Assembly: GCA_032768795.1 (NCBI GenBank)
Contig: CP136496.1
Span: 1,054,001-1,118,000, forward strand
DNA from: Tremella fuciformis
Lineage: Eukaryota; Basidiomycota; Tremellomycetes; Tremellales; Tremellaceae
DNA length: 64,000 nt
Reading direction: 5' to 3'
Translations under genes and position numbers: made by a program
Shown: piece after piece, positions 22,869 to 35,900 of the stretch
Numbering within the stretch: position 1 is the stretch's first letter
Layout of the letters: every line of letters begins with the position of its first letter
The notes under the pieces: generated by a model
Told to the model about the DNA's origin: nothing
Seen by the model: only the letters and a program-made list of their open reading frames with translations
Database searches by the model: none

Positions 22869-23835
22869 GTTTGTGGGGACACAGGATCCTCCCAGTACTG
22901 TCAGTCTGTTCACCTTATAGACGACGACCAAGCGCGCATGGCTGTGCTTTTTATGACGTAGGCGGGAAGTTCTTGTCGTGCATAGCCGGTCAGCATCGCG
23001 GTATGGTTTGGGCATCCCTCGACATTTCGTCATCTCGGCGATCCCGTTCCCGTGTTGCGCAGGCTGGGTTTCACTGCGATTCATCGAGGCAATCACGACT
23101 TTGGCGAGTCCCTCTTTGCGGGGTCCTCCTTCTACCCCGACTGGCTGCCTGCGGCGAAGGACCAGCAGAGATGACAGGTCGCGGTTCGGACATACAGAGC
23201 CCTCCCGTCTCGTCAGCCCTAACACACTGTAGATATCGCTACAGCCGGCCCGCATCGCGGTTTCGGTCCAGCTGCACACCACCGGCCCAAATCGCCTGTA
23301 TCCAGCGTACGCTAAGTGGTTGCACAAAATTTTGTGTATCAAAGACAAAATCTAAGACCTGGGGCATGTTGTCCGGCTCAAATGACCTTGGGAAAGTGTG
23401 CCCTGTGAGCTTGGATCTTGATGTTTGGGCCTGATGGTGGAGGCGGCACCTCACAGGAGATGGTCGAGTCTTGCCGTAGAGTCACTATTCGCCCACACCG
23501 ACATCAGGCATAGGAAACGACCATTCAGTGATGTTCGAACGGTCGACAAAGAGGGTAGAAACGTTACGAATATGACCGCGGGAGACAAGCAAGCATGCGT
23601 CATGCCCATGTCCCTCGGGCGCATCCCAACGAGCCTAAGTCGCATGAACGAATCTGCGTCGGTGTACATGCTGTGTGCATCATTATTACCTCCATCCGAT
23701 TGGCTCCATCCTACACTTGTACAACAACTCGTCGTCTACGACGTAGCCTGCTTTTTTCACACGCTTGCAGAACCTCTCTATAAATTGCAATGTAGCCTCC
23801 AAGCAGGCCTCGACATGAGCACATGCTGCAATGAT
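22869..23835. other. Upstream region of HAM1 gene; no gene recognised
   Basis: Roughly 970 bp. Open frames on both strands overlap and show no conserved segments or plausible exon chain. It presumably contains the HAM1 promoter. Confidence 0.35.
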
Positions 23836-24747
23836 TCAGGACTCACATTTGGCTGGTCTGCGACTGAATTGTAGCCGCCCCACCACACATCGGCAACCTT
23901 CTATCAGCCCGAGGGAAGCCTGATAACGCACCTTCATCCCCCTTTTTCTACACAATTTCAGCAATACAATTTGTGAATTTAGGATGTCTTGAATAAACCA
24001 GCGACGGCGACCTTGAATCTCAAGATGCGCCCTTGATTCAGGATCATATAGAACGATCCTCTTGCCCTTTCGGCCCGTCCCTATGATGGCACATGCCCAA
24101 GCATGTGCCATCGTGTCGTTCCTTGAGCAACCCTTCTTCGCGGGAATATCGGTGCTGAACATTCCAAGTCTCATTGAAGCGCCATTCAGTGGCCAACTCA
24201 GGAAAGCCGAGACTGAAAACGCGTAGCGTCGGTCATCCGTGCGTGCCGGTGTGCCTCGAATTTGAGTCGCAGCCCCGGCCGACATACCATCTATAAGCCA
24301 TGGGAAAAGTGCGACGCCAGGATGCTCGGAAGCGACGCTCAACAGCACGCGATGTATGTAGGCCAAATGATTATCGGCTTCCGGATCGACTGCTACACGT
24401 GGACCAGGCTCGAGAGGAGAGAGGGTAGCAGAAGCCAGACGTGCTGCGAAACCGTGCGGTCCTGCCGTCACGGGCGTGTCTTCTGGCTGAGGGGCATCTG
24501 CGTTATCCGGACTTGTGTCTGCGGCTACGATCGCGGTCGCTGACGTCTGGCTGGCTGCGAGACCGGGTTGTTGTGTCTGTGAGGCTCTCTGCGATCGGCG
24601 CGTAGACGCCACGGCCGGCAAGCGGCGACGAGAAGACGGGCGGGGCGGCGACTGGGAAGGCTGATTGGGTTGTCGACTGTCTGGACACACGTCATGGCGA
24701 GCCCAAGGGTCCGACGGATGACTTACTGAATCTTGGCATAGCAACAA
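23836..24747 (-). CDS. Uncharacterised ORF, possible exon of an unrecognised gene
   Basis: An open frame of about 300 codons without recognised homology. The first third is Pro/Ser/Arg-rich. The second half looks folded (DDRRYAFSVSAFLSWPLNG, MAHAWACAIIGTGRKGKRI, IVLYDPESRAHLEI, RRWFIQDILNSQIVLL). The H-x-W-x-C-x-x-I...I-V-L-Y-D pattern faintly resembles cysteine-protease-like folds, but this is only an impression. There is no ATG at the 5' end of the frame, so an upstream exon is needed. A candidate ATG lies just above (24738) with a GTAAGT 13 nt later, but I could not join it in phase. Confidence 0.35.
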   Translation of the reverse strand: MLLCQDSVSHPSDPWARHDVCPDSRQPNQPSQSPPRPSSRRRLPAVASTRRSQRASQTQQPGLAASQTSATAIVAADTSPDNADAPQPEDTPVTAGPHGFAARLASATLSPLEPGPRVAVDPEADNHLAYIHRVLLSVASEHPGVALFPWLIDGMSAGAATQIRGTPARTDDRRYAFSVSAFLSWPLNGASMRLGMFSTDIPAKKGCSRNDTMAHAWACAIIGTGRKGKRIVLYDPESRAHLEIQGRRRWFIQDILNSQIVLLKLCRKRGMKVRYQASLGLIEGCRCVVGRLQFSRRPAKCES

Positions 24748-24945
24748 TGAGTGGTCGCCTTCAAAGTAGTGCGATGGTCGCGATTGTGCTAGATGCGATT
24801 GTGAGAGTAAAACGTTGCCAAAGACATGGCCTCACGGACGCCCGGACCATTCCTCACTTTAATCAATACCCCCTGGTAAAACGGATCCACGTGGCATCCG
24901 CACCATCGCCCAGTCCGGCCGCGACAGGATACGTTCAACACCGAA

Positions 24946-25971
<1,026 letters not shown>

Positions 25972-25978
25972 GATGCAT

Positions 25979-26724
25979 GTCGATACAGCGGTCTAGGGAT
26001 ACATGTCTGTCATTAGCCAGCTCCTGACCTCTGACTCACTTTACCCGCTCGAAGAGATCGGGGTCATAGGCTGCACAGGTGTCGGCTTGGGGTAAGAGGT
26101 GTCGCCCGGGCGGGAGCGAAGATTGGGTGGCGGGTGGGACGTCATGGCCTGATCTTAGCACCGTCGACCTGGGGATACTCACGCTTGGCCAGCAAGTCGC
26201 GGCTCAGTGTCGAACAGCACTCGAAACGACACGCAGCGAGCTGTTGAAAAGTCATGGGCATGTTCCTGATAGACCCCCCGGCGTTTCATGCTAAGTACCT
26301 TTTGCTCCACCCCTCCCCTTGGTCCGGGACGCTCGCTTCGAGTCCCGTCCCGGCTCATGATTGCGGTGAGAAGGAAGAAGCCAACACATTTCCGGTGCGA
26401 CTCCGGTAGCTTCTCCCGTCCTCCTGCGCAGCTTCTCACGAATGTGGCTTGTGGGGGAACGGTGGCGGAGGACGACGAGTGATCGTCGTTGCTCCCCGTC
26501 TTGTTTTGATGTCATCATGTGGTGGCCCCAGCGTCAAAGGAAGCGGCGACCCCGGATTCCCCGGTGCCATCAGGAAGCGGGCCCACGCAAACACGAAACC
26601 GAGTGCATCCCCTACAAGTACTGAAGCATGTCGATTCTCGATTATTTCTCCAAGACCCACTCGCACTGCAAAAGTTGGACCGAAGAATCACTCAATGCGT
26701 TGCATAGGGATAGCAGAGGATCAT
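25979..26724. other. Spacer between BNA6 and the Asp/Gly gene; no gene seen
   Basis: About 750 bp with only short overlapping open frames, none with a recognisable product or convincing splice chain. Confidence 0.35.
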
Positions 26725-26801
26725 CACCTCGGCCGTGCACCAGAGCTGCCAACATGTCGACTTTTCCCTCAAAATCCAACCAAAGCGGGATTGAGATGCA
26801 T
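26725..26801 (+). pseudogene. Copy of the BNA6 last-exon end
   Basis: A 77-bp block identical to 25902-25978 except for one base (CGC to CGG in the penultimate sense codon). It spans most of BNA6 exon 4, the stop codon and seven following bases. It lies nine bases beyond the stop codon of the convergent Asp/Gly-repeat gene, and so within that gene's 3' untranslated region on the opposite strand. The near-identity implies a recent copy. Confidence 0.9.
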
Positions 26802-26810
26802 ATAGTGAGT

Positions 26811-27655
26811 CTAATCGCTCATATCTGACTCTGGTTCGAAACGCTTGTCACTTGGCAACATCGGTCGGTCGCCCTTGAGCTCGGCCCTGGCTATCGCTCG
26901 TTGCATCGCCAGAGTGACGGGCTTTGAAGGCGGAAACCGTTCGTTGGCACCTGAAGGTTGAGCTGCTAATGGCGTGATGAGAGAAACTCACCAGTGCGCT
27001 TCTTGCGCTTCGTCCACTTTGTCTTCGTGCTTCGATAGGTCATCACCGGCATGCCACGGTGCTTGGTCTTTCTCTTTTTCGCACTCTGCTGACCTGTGAC
27101 TGCAGGTGTTGGAGGTCGACGAAACCGAGTGTACATGGTATTGGTACGCGCCGCCAGCATTTGAGAACCTCGTGAGGCGGTGTCGTCGTCGTCATCATCG
27201 CCTTCCGCGCCGCCTCCGTCGTTGTCGTTATCGTCGACTCCGTTGTCATCGCCACCGCCGTCATCGCCCCGGTCGTTCTCGTCTCCTGCGTCGTTGCCTC
27301 CATCGAAATCACCACCGCCGTCGTCACCGTCGTCGCCTCCATCGAAATCACCACCGCCGTCGTCGCCGTCGTCGCCTCCATCGAAGTCATCACCGCCGTC
27401 GTCGCCTTCGCCGCCGTGACCTTCGCCGTGACCTTCGTCGTCGTCGTCACCGCCTCGTCGCTTATCTTTGGCCGCGTTGCGCCTGGTTGTCCTGTTCGTG
27501 GCGGCCGAAGGAGGATCGATATTCGAGCTATCGCTCATTACCTTGACGGGTCGTTGGCGTAACGGCATGCCCTTCCAGGATCGTATCGCTGGAGGGACAG
27601 AGGACGACGCATTGGATCGTGGAGTTGGGGGCACGAAAGTAGAACGCTTCGCCAT
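26811..27655 (-). CDS. Acidic Asp/Gly-repeat protein with basic ends
   Basis: Exons 27655-26992 and 26962-26811 (29-nt intron, GTGAGT...CAG) give 271 residues. No family is recognised. The layout is MAKRSTFVPPTPRSN and a basic segment (RRNAAKDKRRGG), then about 85 residues of Asp/Gly repeats. A Lys/Arg-rich stretch follows (AKKRKTKHRG, KTKWTKRKKR), then a C-terminus ending PESDMSD. Charge segregation of this kind is seen in nucleolar or chromatin-associated proteins, but that is inference. The ATG at 27655 was chosen because upstream codons in the same frame lack coding character. The BNA6 end-fragment abuts its stop. Confidence 0.6.
27170..27440 (-). repeat. Asp/Gly-coding minisatellite
   Basis: Tandem trinucleotide-based repeats within the coding sequence. 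A unit encoding G-D-D-G-D-D-G-G-G-D-F-D-G (39 bp) occurs at least twice in a row near 27300-27380, flanked by diverged versions. Such runs are prone to length changes by slippage or unequal exchange. Confidence 0.8.
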
Positions 27656-28648
27656 TGGTGTCGTGCGAGCTGACAATGATTGGAGTTGAGGTGGAAATGC
27701 AAACGAAGCGTTCATGTTCCCCTCGATCACTTTCATCTGCGCTCGGACCCCCTCACTGCCACACATGCATCCTGACCACCCATAATTCCCCCATGAAGCC
27801 ACATGCATGCCCCAAGAATGTCGAGGACTAGTGTTGACTGCCAAAGGACCGACACACACATCCCCTCCCCCCGCGAACGTTGTTGACATCGACGGGAACA
27901 GCGACGTCGAGTAGAGATATGCATGAGTAGCTTTACAGGCTTCCATCCTCTGCCAAGTAACGACAACCCGAGTGAGTCCACCCCCGTGATCGCCATGACG
28001 CGCATCCCGCTCCCCTCGCCGCGCTTCATCTCGTTGCCGCTGTTTGTCCGCTTCTCAACTGACGTCCAATGTCTGGACCGCTGTCGAACCCTGTCCGCCG
28101 CTGACGTCTGCCAGCACGGCCATCTCGCAAACGCCTCCCGAAGAGGATTCCTTGGCCGGTAACCCAGACGGTGAGTGCGTCTCATCGGATGGGTAGCGTC
28201 GTATTCGGACCGGGCGGGAGAGTAACGTCTCCGCTCTTTCTCATGCAGAGAAGAGAAGGCGGGGGCTAGCGAGGAATGCTTCGGGTCAACATGCTAAGGC
28301 CAACAGCTCTGCTTATCGTTGTCGTCGTCGCTGTCGTTTCCACCACCGCCGCTGCCATCGTTTGTTGACGTTTGATCGTTGTTGGACACGGACCCTGACT
28401 CTCGACCTAGCCACGAGGTGTGCTCGGTACCTTGCCCAGCACCCCAGAATTCTGCGCCCGTGACTCTTTTTCTCGACTGCGCCTGCATTCACATCACAAA
28501 GAGTCGCCTGCACCAGGTGCCCGACGAGGTGAATCAAGCCGCTTTCACTCTGCCGGAACCGGTCGCCAGCCCCTTGCCACCTCCAGCCCCCGCTCACGCT
28601 CATCGCTTCGCCCAACGCCAATGACTGTTGACCCGTGACCCCCTCGCG
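27656..28648. other. Long divergent intergenic region
   Basis: About 1 kb between the Asp/Gly gene and the LRR-RhoGEF gene. It contains a short trinucleotide-rich stretch (near 28315-28370) and a 79-codon open frame at 27923-28162 without recognisable features. An upstream mini-ORF (ATG at 28621, five codons, TGA at 28636) precedes the RhoGEF start by 13 bp and might dampen translation. Confidence 0.35.
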
Positions 28649-31600
28649 ATGCAACAGAGCGGCATCTTCCCGCCCACCCCGACGCCCTCGCTCCCATCCT
28701 CTCGGCCGTCCAGCGTCGCCAAGCTCCTCGACACCTTCGACATGCAGAACCTGCCCCCGACCCCTCCCAGCAACGACTCGCCCAGTCACTCCCCGCTCAA
28801 CTTTGCAGAGCCAGATCTTCCCCTCCGCGAGCGCAAAGGCCGCAGGCCACTGTCGGGCTATCCACTGAAGGCGCCGCTCGAACACCTGCTCGACGTGGAG
28901 GAGTACGAGTACGACGGGGAGAGTGCCGACCTGCACATGCCGACGCTGAGCATGGTTACGACATCGACATTTGAATCCAGCACTCGTACACCGTCAATTG
29001 GAGGAGTCTACGGGACACCAGACATGAAGCATGACGGGGAGGGACGGATACGTATCAGGCAGACGGCAGGGAGGGCCAATGCCTACTCCTCGGCAGAGTC
29101 GTCGACAGCGTCAGGAGCATACTCCTACACTGAGCCGCCCCCGCTGCCGGCCCCATATGACCGCGTCGGACTTGGAATCAGCACGGACAAGAGACAAGGC
29201 ATTGTGGAGAGCCCTGGGGCGTCGCCTCTCGAGCAGTTTGCTCACCGACCATGGCGAAGAGACATCATGAACCGACTACGCAGCGATTCTGCCTCGTCGT
29301 CCATCACCACGGACACCATGTCGAGCGAGGCTTCGCCGGAAGTGTATGACTATCAGTATCCAGTGTGGCAAGAAGCCGAGGCGGTGGCCATGGTGGACGA
29401 GGGCAGGGATAATCGTCTAGACGTGGAGAGGCTGAACAAGCTGGGCGGTGTGGACGCTTTGACCGAGGAGCTCATCTCGTCACTTCAAGGCATCACGCAT
29501 CTCCTTCTGCCTTCTTACGGCTCGAGCCTGCTGTCCATCCTCCCTTCGTTGTTGATCGTCCTCGCCCCGACCCTGGTCGTGGTCGACCTCTCCAACAACG
29601 GTCTCAGCTTTCTCCCCGAGAGCCTTCAGTACTGTACTCGACTGGAAGAGCTCAATGTATCCGGCAACCCCCTTCGACAACTCCCGAGCTGGCTGGCGGG
29701 ACTGGCGAGTCTCAAACTGCTCGTGGCGGACGAGTGCAACTTGGCCGGACTCGCGACAGACCTCAGACATCTGACCCGTCTTCACACCTTGTGTGGTGAG
29801 TAGACTCCCGAACAGCCGACTTTGCTGACAATAGCCCGCCGAAATCGCCTCGTCTCCCTCCCATCATGGCTGTGTCTCCTCACCCACCTCGAGACCTTGC
29901 GCATAGACGACAATCCTTTCGCCAAGGAATGGATGCCTATCGTCGCACCGATTCTGGCCAACCCTCCTCCAGGATCTCTCCCCCTCCGCTCATCGTTCCG
30001 CCGGGATCTCCACTCACAACCCTCTGTCGCCTCCCTGACCAGCTCCCTCACAGCGAGCTCGATACATTCCAAGGAAGTTCCCGAGACATGGCTGAGCCCG
30101 TCCAGCTCTGCTGCAGGCTCGATGCACCTCCTCCCCATTGCCGAGGACCTTCCGCATTCTGCACCGCCAATGTCCGAGGCATACGAAGACGAGCTTCAGC
30201 CGCCCCGCGCCGCCGCATTGACAGGCTCGTCCTCGATGCGCAACCTTCGCAAGATGCGATCAGCTGGGTCGCTCTTCGGTCGGGGATCAGTTAGCGAGCA
30301 GCCCAAGGCTGGTCCGTCACGACAAGACGGCCGCAATCAGCGTGCCGCTACGATGCTCAGTCGCGATATTCCAGTCGAAGAGCCCAAGAGCAAGTGGGGA
30401 TTCCTGAGGAAAATGTCCATGAACAAGTTGCGTCCGGACAAGTCGACCTTGTCGGCAGGAGCAGCGGCGAACCTCAAGTCGATGCCTCCTTTCAACCACG
30501 CCAATTCGGATCCCCTCACCACACTGCCTTCTCGACCTGGCATGTCCACCGCCAAGAGCGCCATGACACTCCCGTCAAGGAAGTTCACCGCCGACATGGA
30601 CGAGTTTGGCTCGCTCAAAGCTTCATCCTCGGCATCCACGCTCCCCTCCAAGAACCTGCCTCCAATACCGACAGCCACACCAAAGAGAGGCAAACGACGC
30701 AGTTTCTTGCCGGTCGACATCGCCCCTTCCCTCAACGTCACCATTCCCTCTATCTCCCCTTTCATGCCGAGCAACCCCCTTCTCGGCCAGCCAGATCCGC
30801 CAACTGATGAGACCGACTCGCGCTACGCCTCTGGTCTCGAATCCATCAAGTCGTACCTGCGCGACCTGTACGACCTCTCGCGACCCGTAGTAGAAACATA
30901 TCGCGGATTTGAAATCCTCGACTCGTCCGAGACGCCCAGTCTTGTCTCCCGCGCATCGATATCAGAAAGAAGTAGACGAAGACGGCCGACACTCGATACC
31001 CAAAATTCGGCGGTATCCATCCCCAGTCTACACGAGAGCGAGCCTTCTGACGAAGGGAAAAAGTTCAAAGACGACCGTAACAAACGCGCAATGATCATTC
31101 GCGAGATCTGGGAGACTGAACGGACATATGTGCGCGGTCTTGGCGAGCTGGTTCAGATCTACGTCAAACCTGCCTCCCAACCCATATCAAAGAACACAAA
31201 TGAAACGGTGGTGCCTCTGGCGGAGCGAAAAATCGTTTTTGGTGCGGTCGAATCGCTCCTCACCATCCACCGTGACAACCTGCTCAAGTCGCTCGAATCG
31301 GCTGTGCGACCCTTGATAGAGGGCCGAGACGACGAGCAAGGCCTCCTTTCTGCCCATACCGCTCACGAAGTCGGTCGGGTGTTCCAGGAATACATCACCT
31401 ACATGAAGCAGTACACGACCTACACGAACAACTTTGATAACGCCGTGGCGAGACTGAATATGTGGAAGGCGCCTGTCACCAGTCCCGCTGTCAAATCACA
31501 CGGCATCGGCTCGGCTGTTGCAAGCGCCGGAATGAGCGCGATTTCTCTCCCTCTGCAGGCCGAAACGGTCCCCCATTCTGGCGCTCATATGACCCCACCG

Positions 31601-32411
31601 CAGCGCAAGCGCGTCAGGACGTTCTTGAAGGTGAGTCATTCAATGCGACGTTGCTGACCTCAGCGCGCTCGCGAGCACCCCATGCATGGCCAAATCGACC
31701 TGCAAGCTTATCTCCTATTGCCCGTCCAACGGATACCGCGGTACAAGCTGCTCCTTGAGGATCTCACGATGTGCACGCCTCGTTCGGCCACCGCATCCGA
31801 CGATCTCCCAGACAAGCTAGACCTCGCCCGCGACAACATCACCGAGCTAGCTTCGCTGATGAATGAGGAGAAGCGTGAAGCGGAATCCCGCCTGCGCCTG
31901 TTCCACTGGCAGCAGCGAATCACGATGAGGGGTCCGTCACCGTTGGTCCAGCCTCATCGGAAACTCATCCTCGACGGCGATCTCAACCTCATTCGCTTGG
32001 TCAAGAAGGAATCGTCTTTTGTCGAAGTGGACACGACCATCTTTCCCGTTGACGGCGAGCAGACGATCATGCCTTCCAAGGCCATCGTCCCCATTGACTT
32101 CATCGTGCCGGAGCCCATGGATCGGAGCATGTGCCTCGTGCTGTGCTCCGATATTCTGGTGCTGGTGTCGCCACGAGAAGGCGCTGGTCCCGATGGTCCG
32201 GTCGATCTTTTCAACGTGCTGCGCATGGGAACGATGAAAGAGCCCGCGAGCATCGTGCAGAACCATATCCTGCGGGTGGTGGACAACAAGGTGGGTATTC
32301 TCGAAGGCGGAACGGCAATGCTGACCTCAGTCCATCTACTACTTTAGTGGCGGGGGCAAGATCTCCACGTTGGAGTGGTGCCGCGCTATCAACTCGGCGA
32401 GACGAAGGTAG
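28649..32411 (+). CDS. LRR-containing Rho guanine nucleotide exchange factor (DH-PH)
   Basis: Activates a Rho-family GTPase through its Dbl-homology domain, probably in cell polarity or wall signalling. Exons 28649-29795, 29835-31630, 31664-32290, 32331-32411 give 1,216 residues. Residues 1-280 are Ser/Pro-rich and probably unstructured. Leucine-rich repeats cover about 282-420 (VVDLSNNGLSFLPESL, LEELNVSGNPLRQLPSWL). A Ser-rich linker is followed by the DH domain from about 797 (IREIWETERTYVRGLGELV) through LQAYLLLPVQRIPRYKLLLEDL, the signature DH helix. A PH domain starts near 1081 and ends with the typical Trp helix (TLEWCRAINSA). All three introns are 33-40 nt. Helitron copy 1 begins 181 bp beyond the stop. 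Confidence 0.9.
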
Positions 32412-32595
32412 TAGTACAAGGGGGTCATCACGAATCATGTTATGCAACGAGCGAGCAGCAGTCTTCTGGGTTACGAGTATGCATGCGATGATGATGATAG
32501 GCGCGCCAAGAAGAGTGGATTCCCGTCGGAGGCGGGGATTCCGGTGTAGGGGCGGAGAGGAAAGGGGGGAAGGTCCAGTTACGTCAGGGTCATCA

Positions 32596-32605
32596 GCGTA
32601 GCTCT
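32596..32605 (+). repeat. Helitron subterminal inverted repeat, 5' arm (copy 1)
   Basis: GCGTAGCTCT at 32596-32605, three bases inside the 5' terminus, is the exact reverse complement of AGAGCTACGC at 39098-39107, just upstream of the 3' hairpin. The same pair is present in copies 2 and 3. Confidence 0.85.
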
Positions 32606-32647
32606 TACGGTGCTGAATTCTGCGGGTGTCCCTGGAACGAAAACGGT

Positions 32648-32800
32648 AAGTGGGGGGGCCAAATAAAAATTTTCCGGCAGGCTGGGTATAAGGGTGGAGG
32701 GGACTTTGAATTTTCATCCTCATCCCCCTCTCTACTCAAATCTGGCGAAGCCCTGGCAGTTTGACTGTTTATGTGGGGGGATCAAATAAAGAAATTCCGG
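32648..32800 (+). repeat. Paired 30-bp repeats in Helitron 5' leader
   Basis: Two imperfect direct repeats (32648-32677 and 32771-32800) share a G-run, then CAAATAAA and a core ending TTCCGG. A third occurrence of the AAAATTTTCCGG core is at 39082-39093, close to the 3' end. A TATAAG (32687-32692) between the first two is a possible promoter element for the Rep/helicase gene. A role as Rep-binding sites is inference. Confidence 0.6.
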
Positions 32801-32956
32801 AGCACTTAGAGATTTCAGGCTGCCTGGCTTGCCTTGCACACCTAATCTTCTCACTTCCTATTGCATGCCTAACTTTGGACCCACTGTAAGTCGCCCATTC
32901 TTCTGTCATGCATGCATGGGCTGATGAGTACAGCTGAACTTCTTGCAAGTTGATGC

Positions 32957-35900
32957 ATGATCAAGTGTTGGCTTGTCCATAACATCAATGTGAGCTTTGC
33001 CTTCAAGCGATGCATGCACATACTGATGCAGAAAGTCCCAGATATTGCAGCAATGCACTGCTCTCGAGGCCAACGCTGTTTGGGTCAGCACACAACTCTC
33101 AATGGTGATCACTTTCGGAAGGCTTCTTCAGGGCGGGGCAGCAGCGACTTCTTCAAAACATGCTCCTTCTGTCGCAAACAACCGCCAGTCCCACTTGCAA
33201 CACCCCGGTCACGGCATGGTCATGCTGAGTGCATCAAATGTGGCTTCACCTTTGCCACTCCTCGATTTCGAGACAATCGAGGTCGCCCACGCAACACATG
33301 CCAATCTTGCTTGGAGCAGCATCACTCCCAATCAGCGCCAGGCACACCCACTCGCACAACCCGGCCATTGCCACCAGTCACCCCAGGCTCTCAGCCTACG
33401 CCTGGTACACAGAGAGGTCTTCCACGCCCGCGCCATGAGGTCACCTCACCAACACCACGTCGCAACCAGGATCTACATCCTGTAGAGCTTGGCCGCCCCA
33501 CACGAACCAGACGTGCACCTCAACTGCCCTACGCCACTCCGCCCAGCCCGCCTCAAGGTGCTGCACACCGAGTCACAGAACAGCCACCAGCCCCACCACC
33601 ACGCCTGGATCGCCATGCTGGACAGTCACGCTGCTTCAAGTGCAAGACCTGGAAAGAACATTCCGAGTTTCTCCAAGCAGGGACAGCCTCTCGCCGCTTC
33701 AAGACTTGCAGCACCTGTCGCGAATCCTCCAGAGCAGCCTATCATCGTCGACAACAGTCAACTCAGTCATCCCTCTCAGTCGACATGCTGGGCAATGCCT
33801 TCCTGCCCATTCCTGCAACACCCAACGATCTTGACGACATCTGCCTCTCTGAAGCTGCCATTGGGTGTATTGGGGACTTCCACTCAGCAATGGCAGCTGA
33901 GACGATGGAGACTTGCGAGAACTGCAATGAGAAATGGTTTGGACTCAAGGTCCAACAGGGTAAATGTTCACGTTGTCAAATTGATGGGGAGAAATGGACA
34001 TCTGCCAACTGTATGGATCCAGGTCAGTGTCCAGGATTGTATGTGCTTCTCATGACTGACTTCACAGGTCCTTCTCTGCAGGAACTGTGCCGTGCAGCTG
34101 GCAGAGCAGTCCCTGACTTGCCCTCACAGGTGGAAGAGATGCTCCTCTCTCCCTACCATGTGCTGCTTCAAACATGGCGCGTTGGTGGTGGACAAACCAA
34201 ATACGGAGGCCACACCTGTCTCTATGCCCATGACAGTGGCAGATTCCTCTCTCGACTTCCCCTCACCGTCACCGACCTTGATGTTCTCATCATCAAGCCG
34301 ACAAATGCCCAAGCCCCCGCCAACGCTGCCAATCCCTCAGAGGATTTTGCACGCCGACCAGAGTTCCAAGTCCAGCGGTCACGCATTCTCGCAAACCTGC
34401 AAGCACTACAACACTTCCATCCAGCCTTTCAGAATGTCGAGATCAACTGGGAAGCAATCAATTCCCTTCCTGAAAACGGTTCTGTCTTCCATCAGCTGCG
34501 GTCTGTCAACTTGGAGGAGGTGCAGTACAGCGCACCTGAGCCTGACACTGGGCCAGTTGAGCAGGAGTCAGCAGAGGAGACAAGCTTGCCAGAGCTGGCT
34601 ATACCAAACCTTGGAGAAGGCAACAATATTGTGGAGGAGATCCGGGAAGCACTGGAACAGGTGGTGGATGGAGGACCACCAGCACCCCTGCTCCTCACTG
34701 GACCTGTGCTGCATTCCACTCCAATCAATGAGCACGACATCAGCAACCCATTCCTCACCAAGGCCTTCCCCTTCCTCTTCCCCACCGGCCAGGGGGATCT
34801 GCATCAACAACGGCCTACCACAATACGTGATTCAGACTACTTCCGTCACCTGCTCTACTATCAGGATGGAAGGTTTGCAAAACACCCTCGATTCCGGTGA
34901 GTGCATCTCTCAGCATTAAGCCAAGCTGACAGTCAGCTATTATGCCTTCAACTGCATCATGAGGTGGCGAGCAAAACGGCTCTCCTGCTTCTATGTCAGC
35001 CGGAATGAAGAGGACCGAGCCCTCTCTGCTGCAGACATTGCTGCCATGGTGTCCGACCCAGCCAAGCAGCTGGCATCTCGAGTGCGACGATCAGCAGCCA
35101 CCTTAACCGGAACACCACCCTACTGGGCACAGCAGAGTCGCAATCTTGCTGCAATGATCCGTCAACTGGGCACTCCACATGCTTTCATCACATTCTCAGC
35201 TGCGGATCTTCAGTGGCCAGATCTCCACGTCCACATGCCGGACCAAGCGCTACCAACTATGAGCGAACCTGATCGACAACGCATCAATGCCAAGAACGTC
35301 AATGAGAACCCAGCAATTGCAGCTTGCTGGTTCTATCGAAGATTTGAGCTGTTCTTGGCCAAGGTCCTCAAACCCCTGCTTGGAATAGAGGACTGGTGGT
35401 ATCGCTTTGAATGGCAAAATCGAGGCTCCAGCCATGTCCATGGACTGGTTTGGCTCAAGGGGGCGCCATCCCCAGACACCCTTGATATCAACAATCCGGA
35501 CAGTGTCCAGGAATTCCTTGACTTCTGGTCCACCAGAGTGTCAACCATCAATCCTGGAGAGGACATTCCGCCTCATCCAAAGCACCCCTCTGCCCACAGT
35601 AGCGACGAAATCATCTTTCGCTTCAAAGATCTGGCACAGATGCTCAACCGTGTCCAGAGGCACACGAGGTGCACTGCCTATTGTCTTCGCCGCCCAAAAG
35701 GATCTCCTCCCAACAGTCCGCTTGTCTGTCGCTTCAAGTTCCCCAAGGAGCTGGAGACAGAACTCCGACTGGTTGTCAATCCCAACAGAAACAAGCAACT
35801 CATCACACCACGCAACGACACCCACCTCAACAGTTACAATGCAGTCACTGCACTGGGATGGCGAGCCAACTCCGACATCAGTCCATGCACAGATCCCCGT

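Noticed and set aside
27170..27440. Tandem repeat considered as a CRISPR-like array or satellite
   Set aside because: The units are in-frame codon repeats inside one ORF of a eukaryotic gene, without unique spacers.
28313..28380. Trinucleotide-rich stretch near 28.3 kb as a copied piece of the Asp/Gly gene
   Set aside because: Similarity is limited to simple GTC/GCC-type trinucleotides and cannot be told from independent low complexity.
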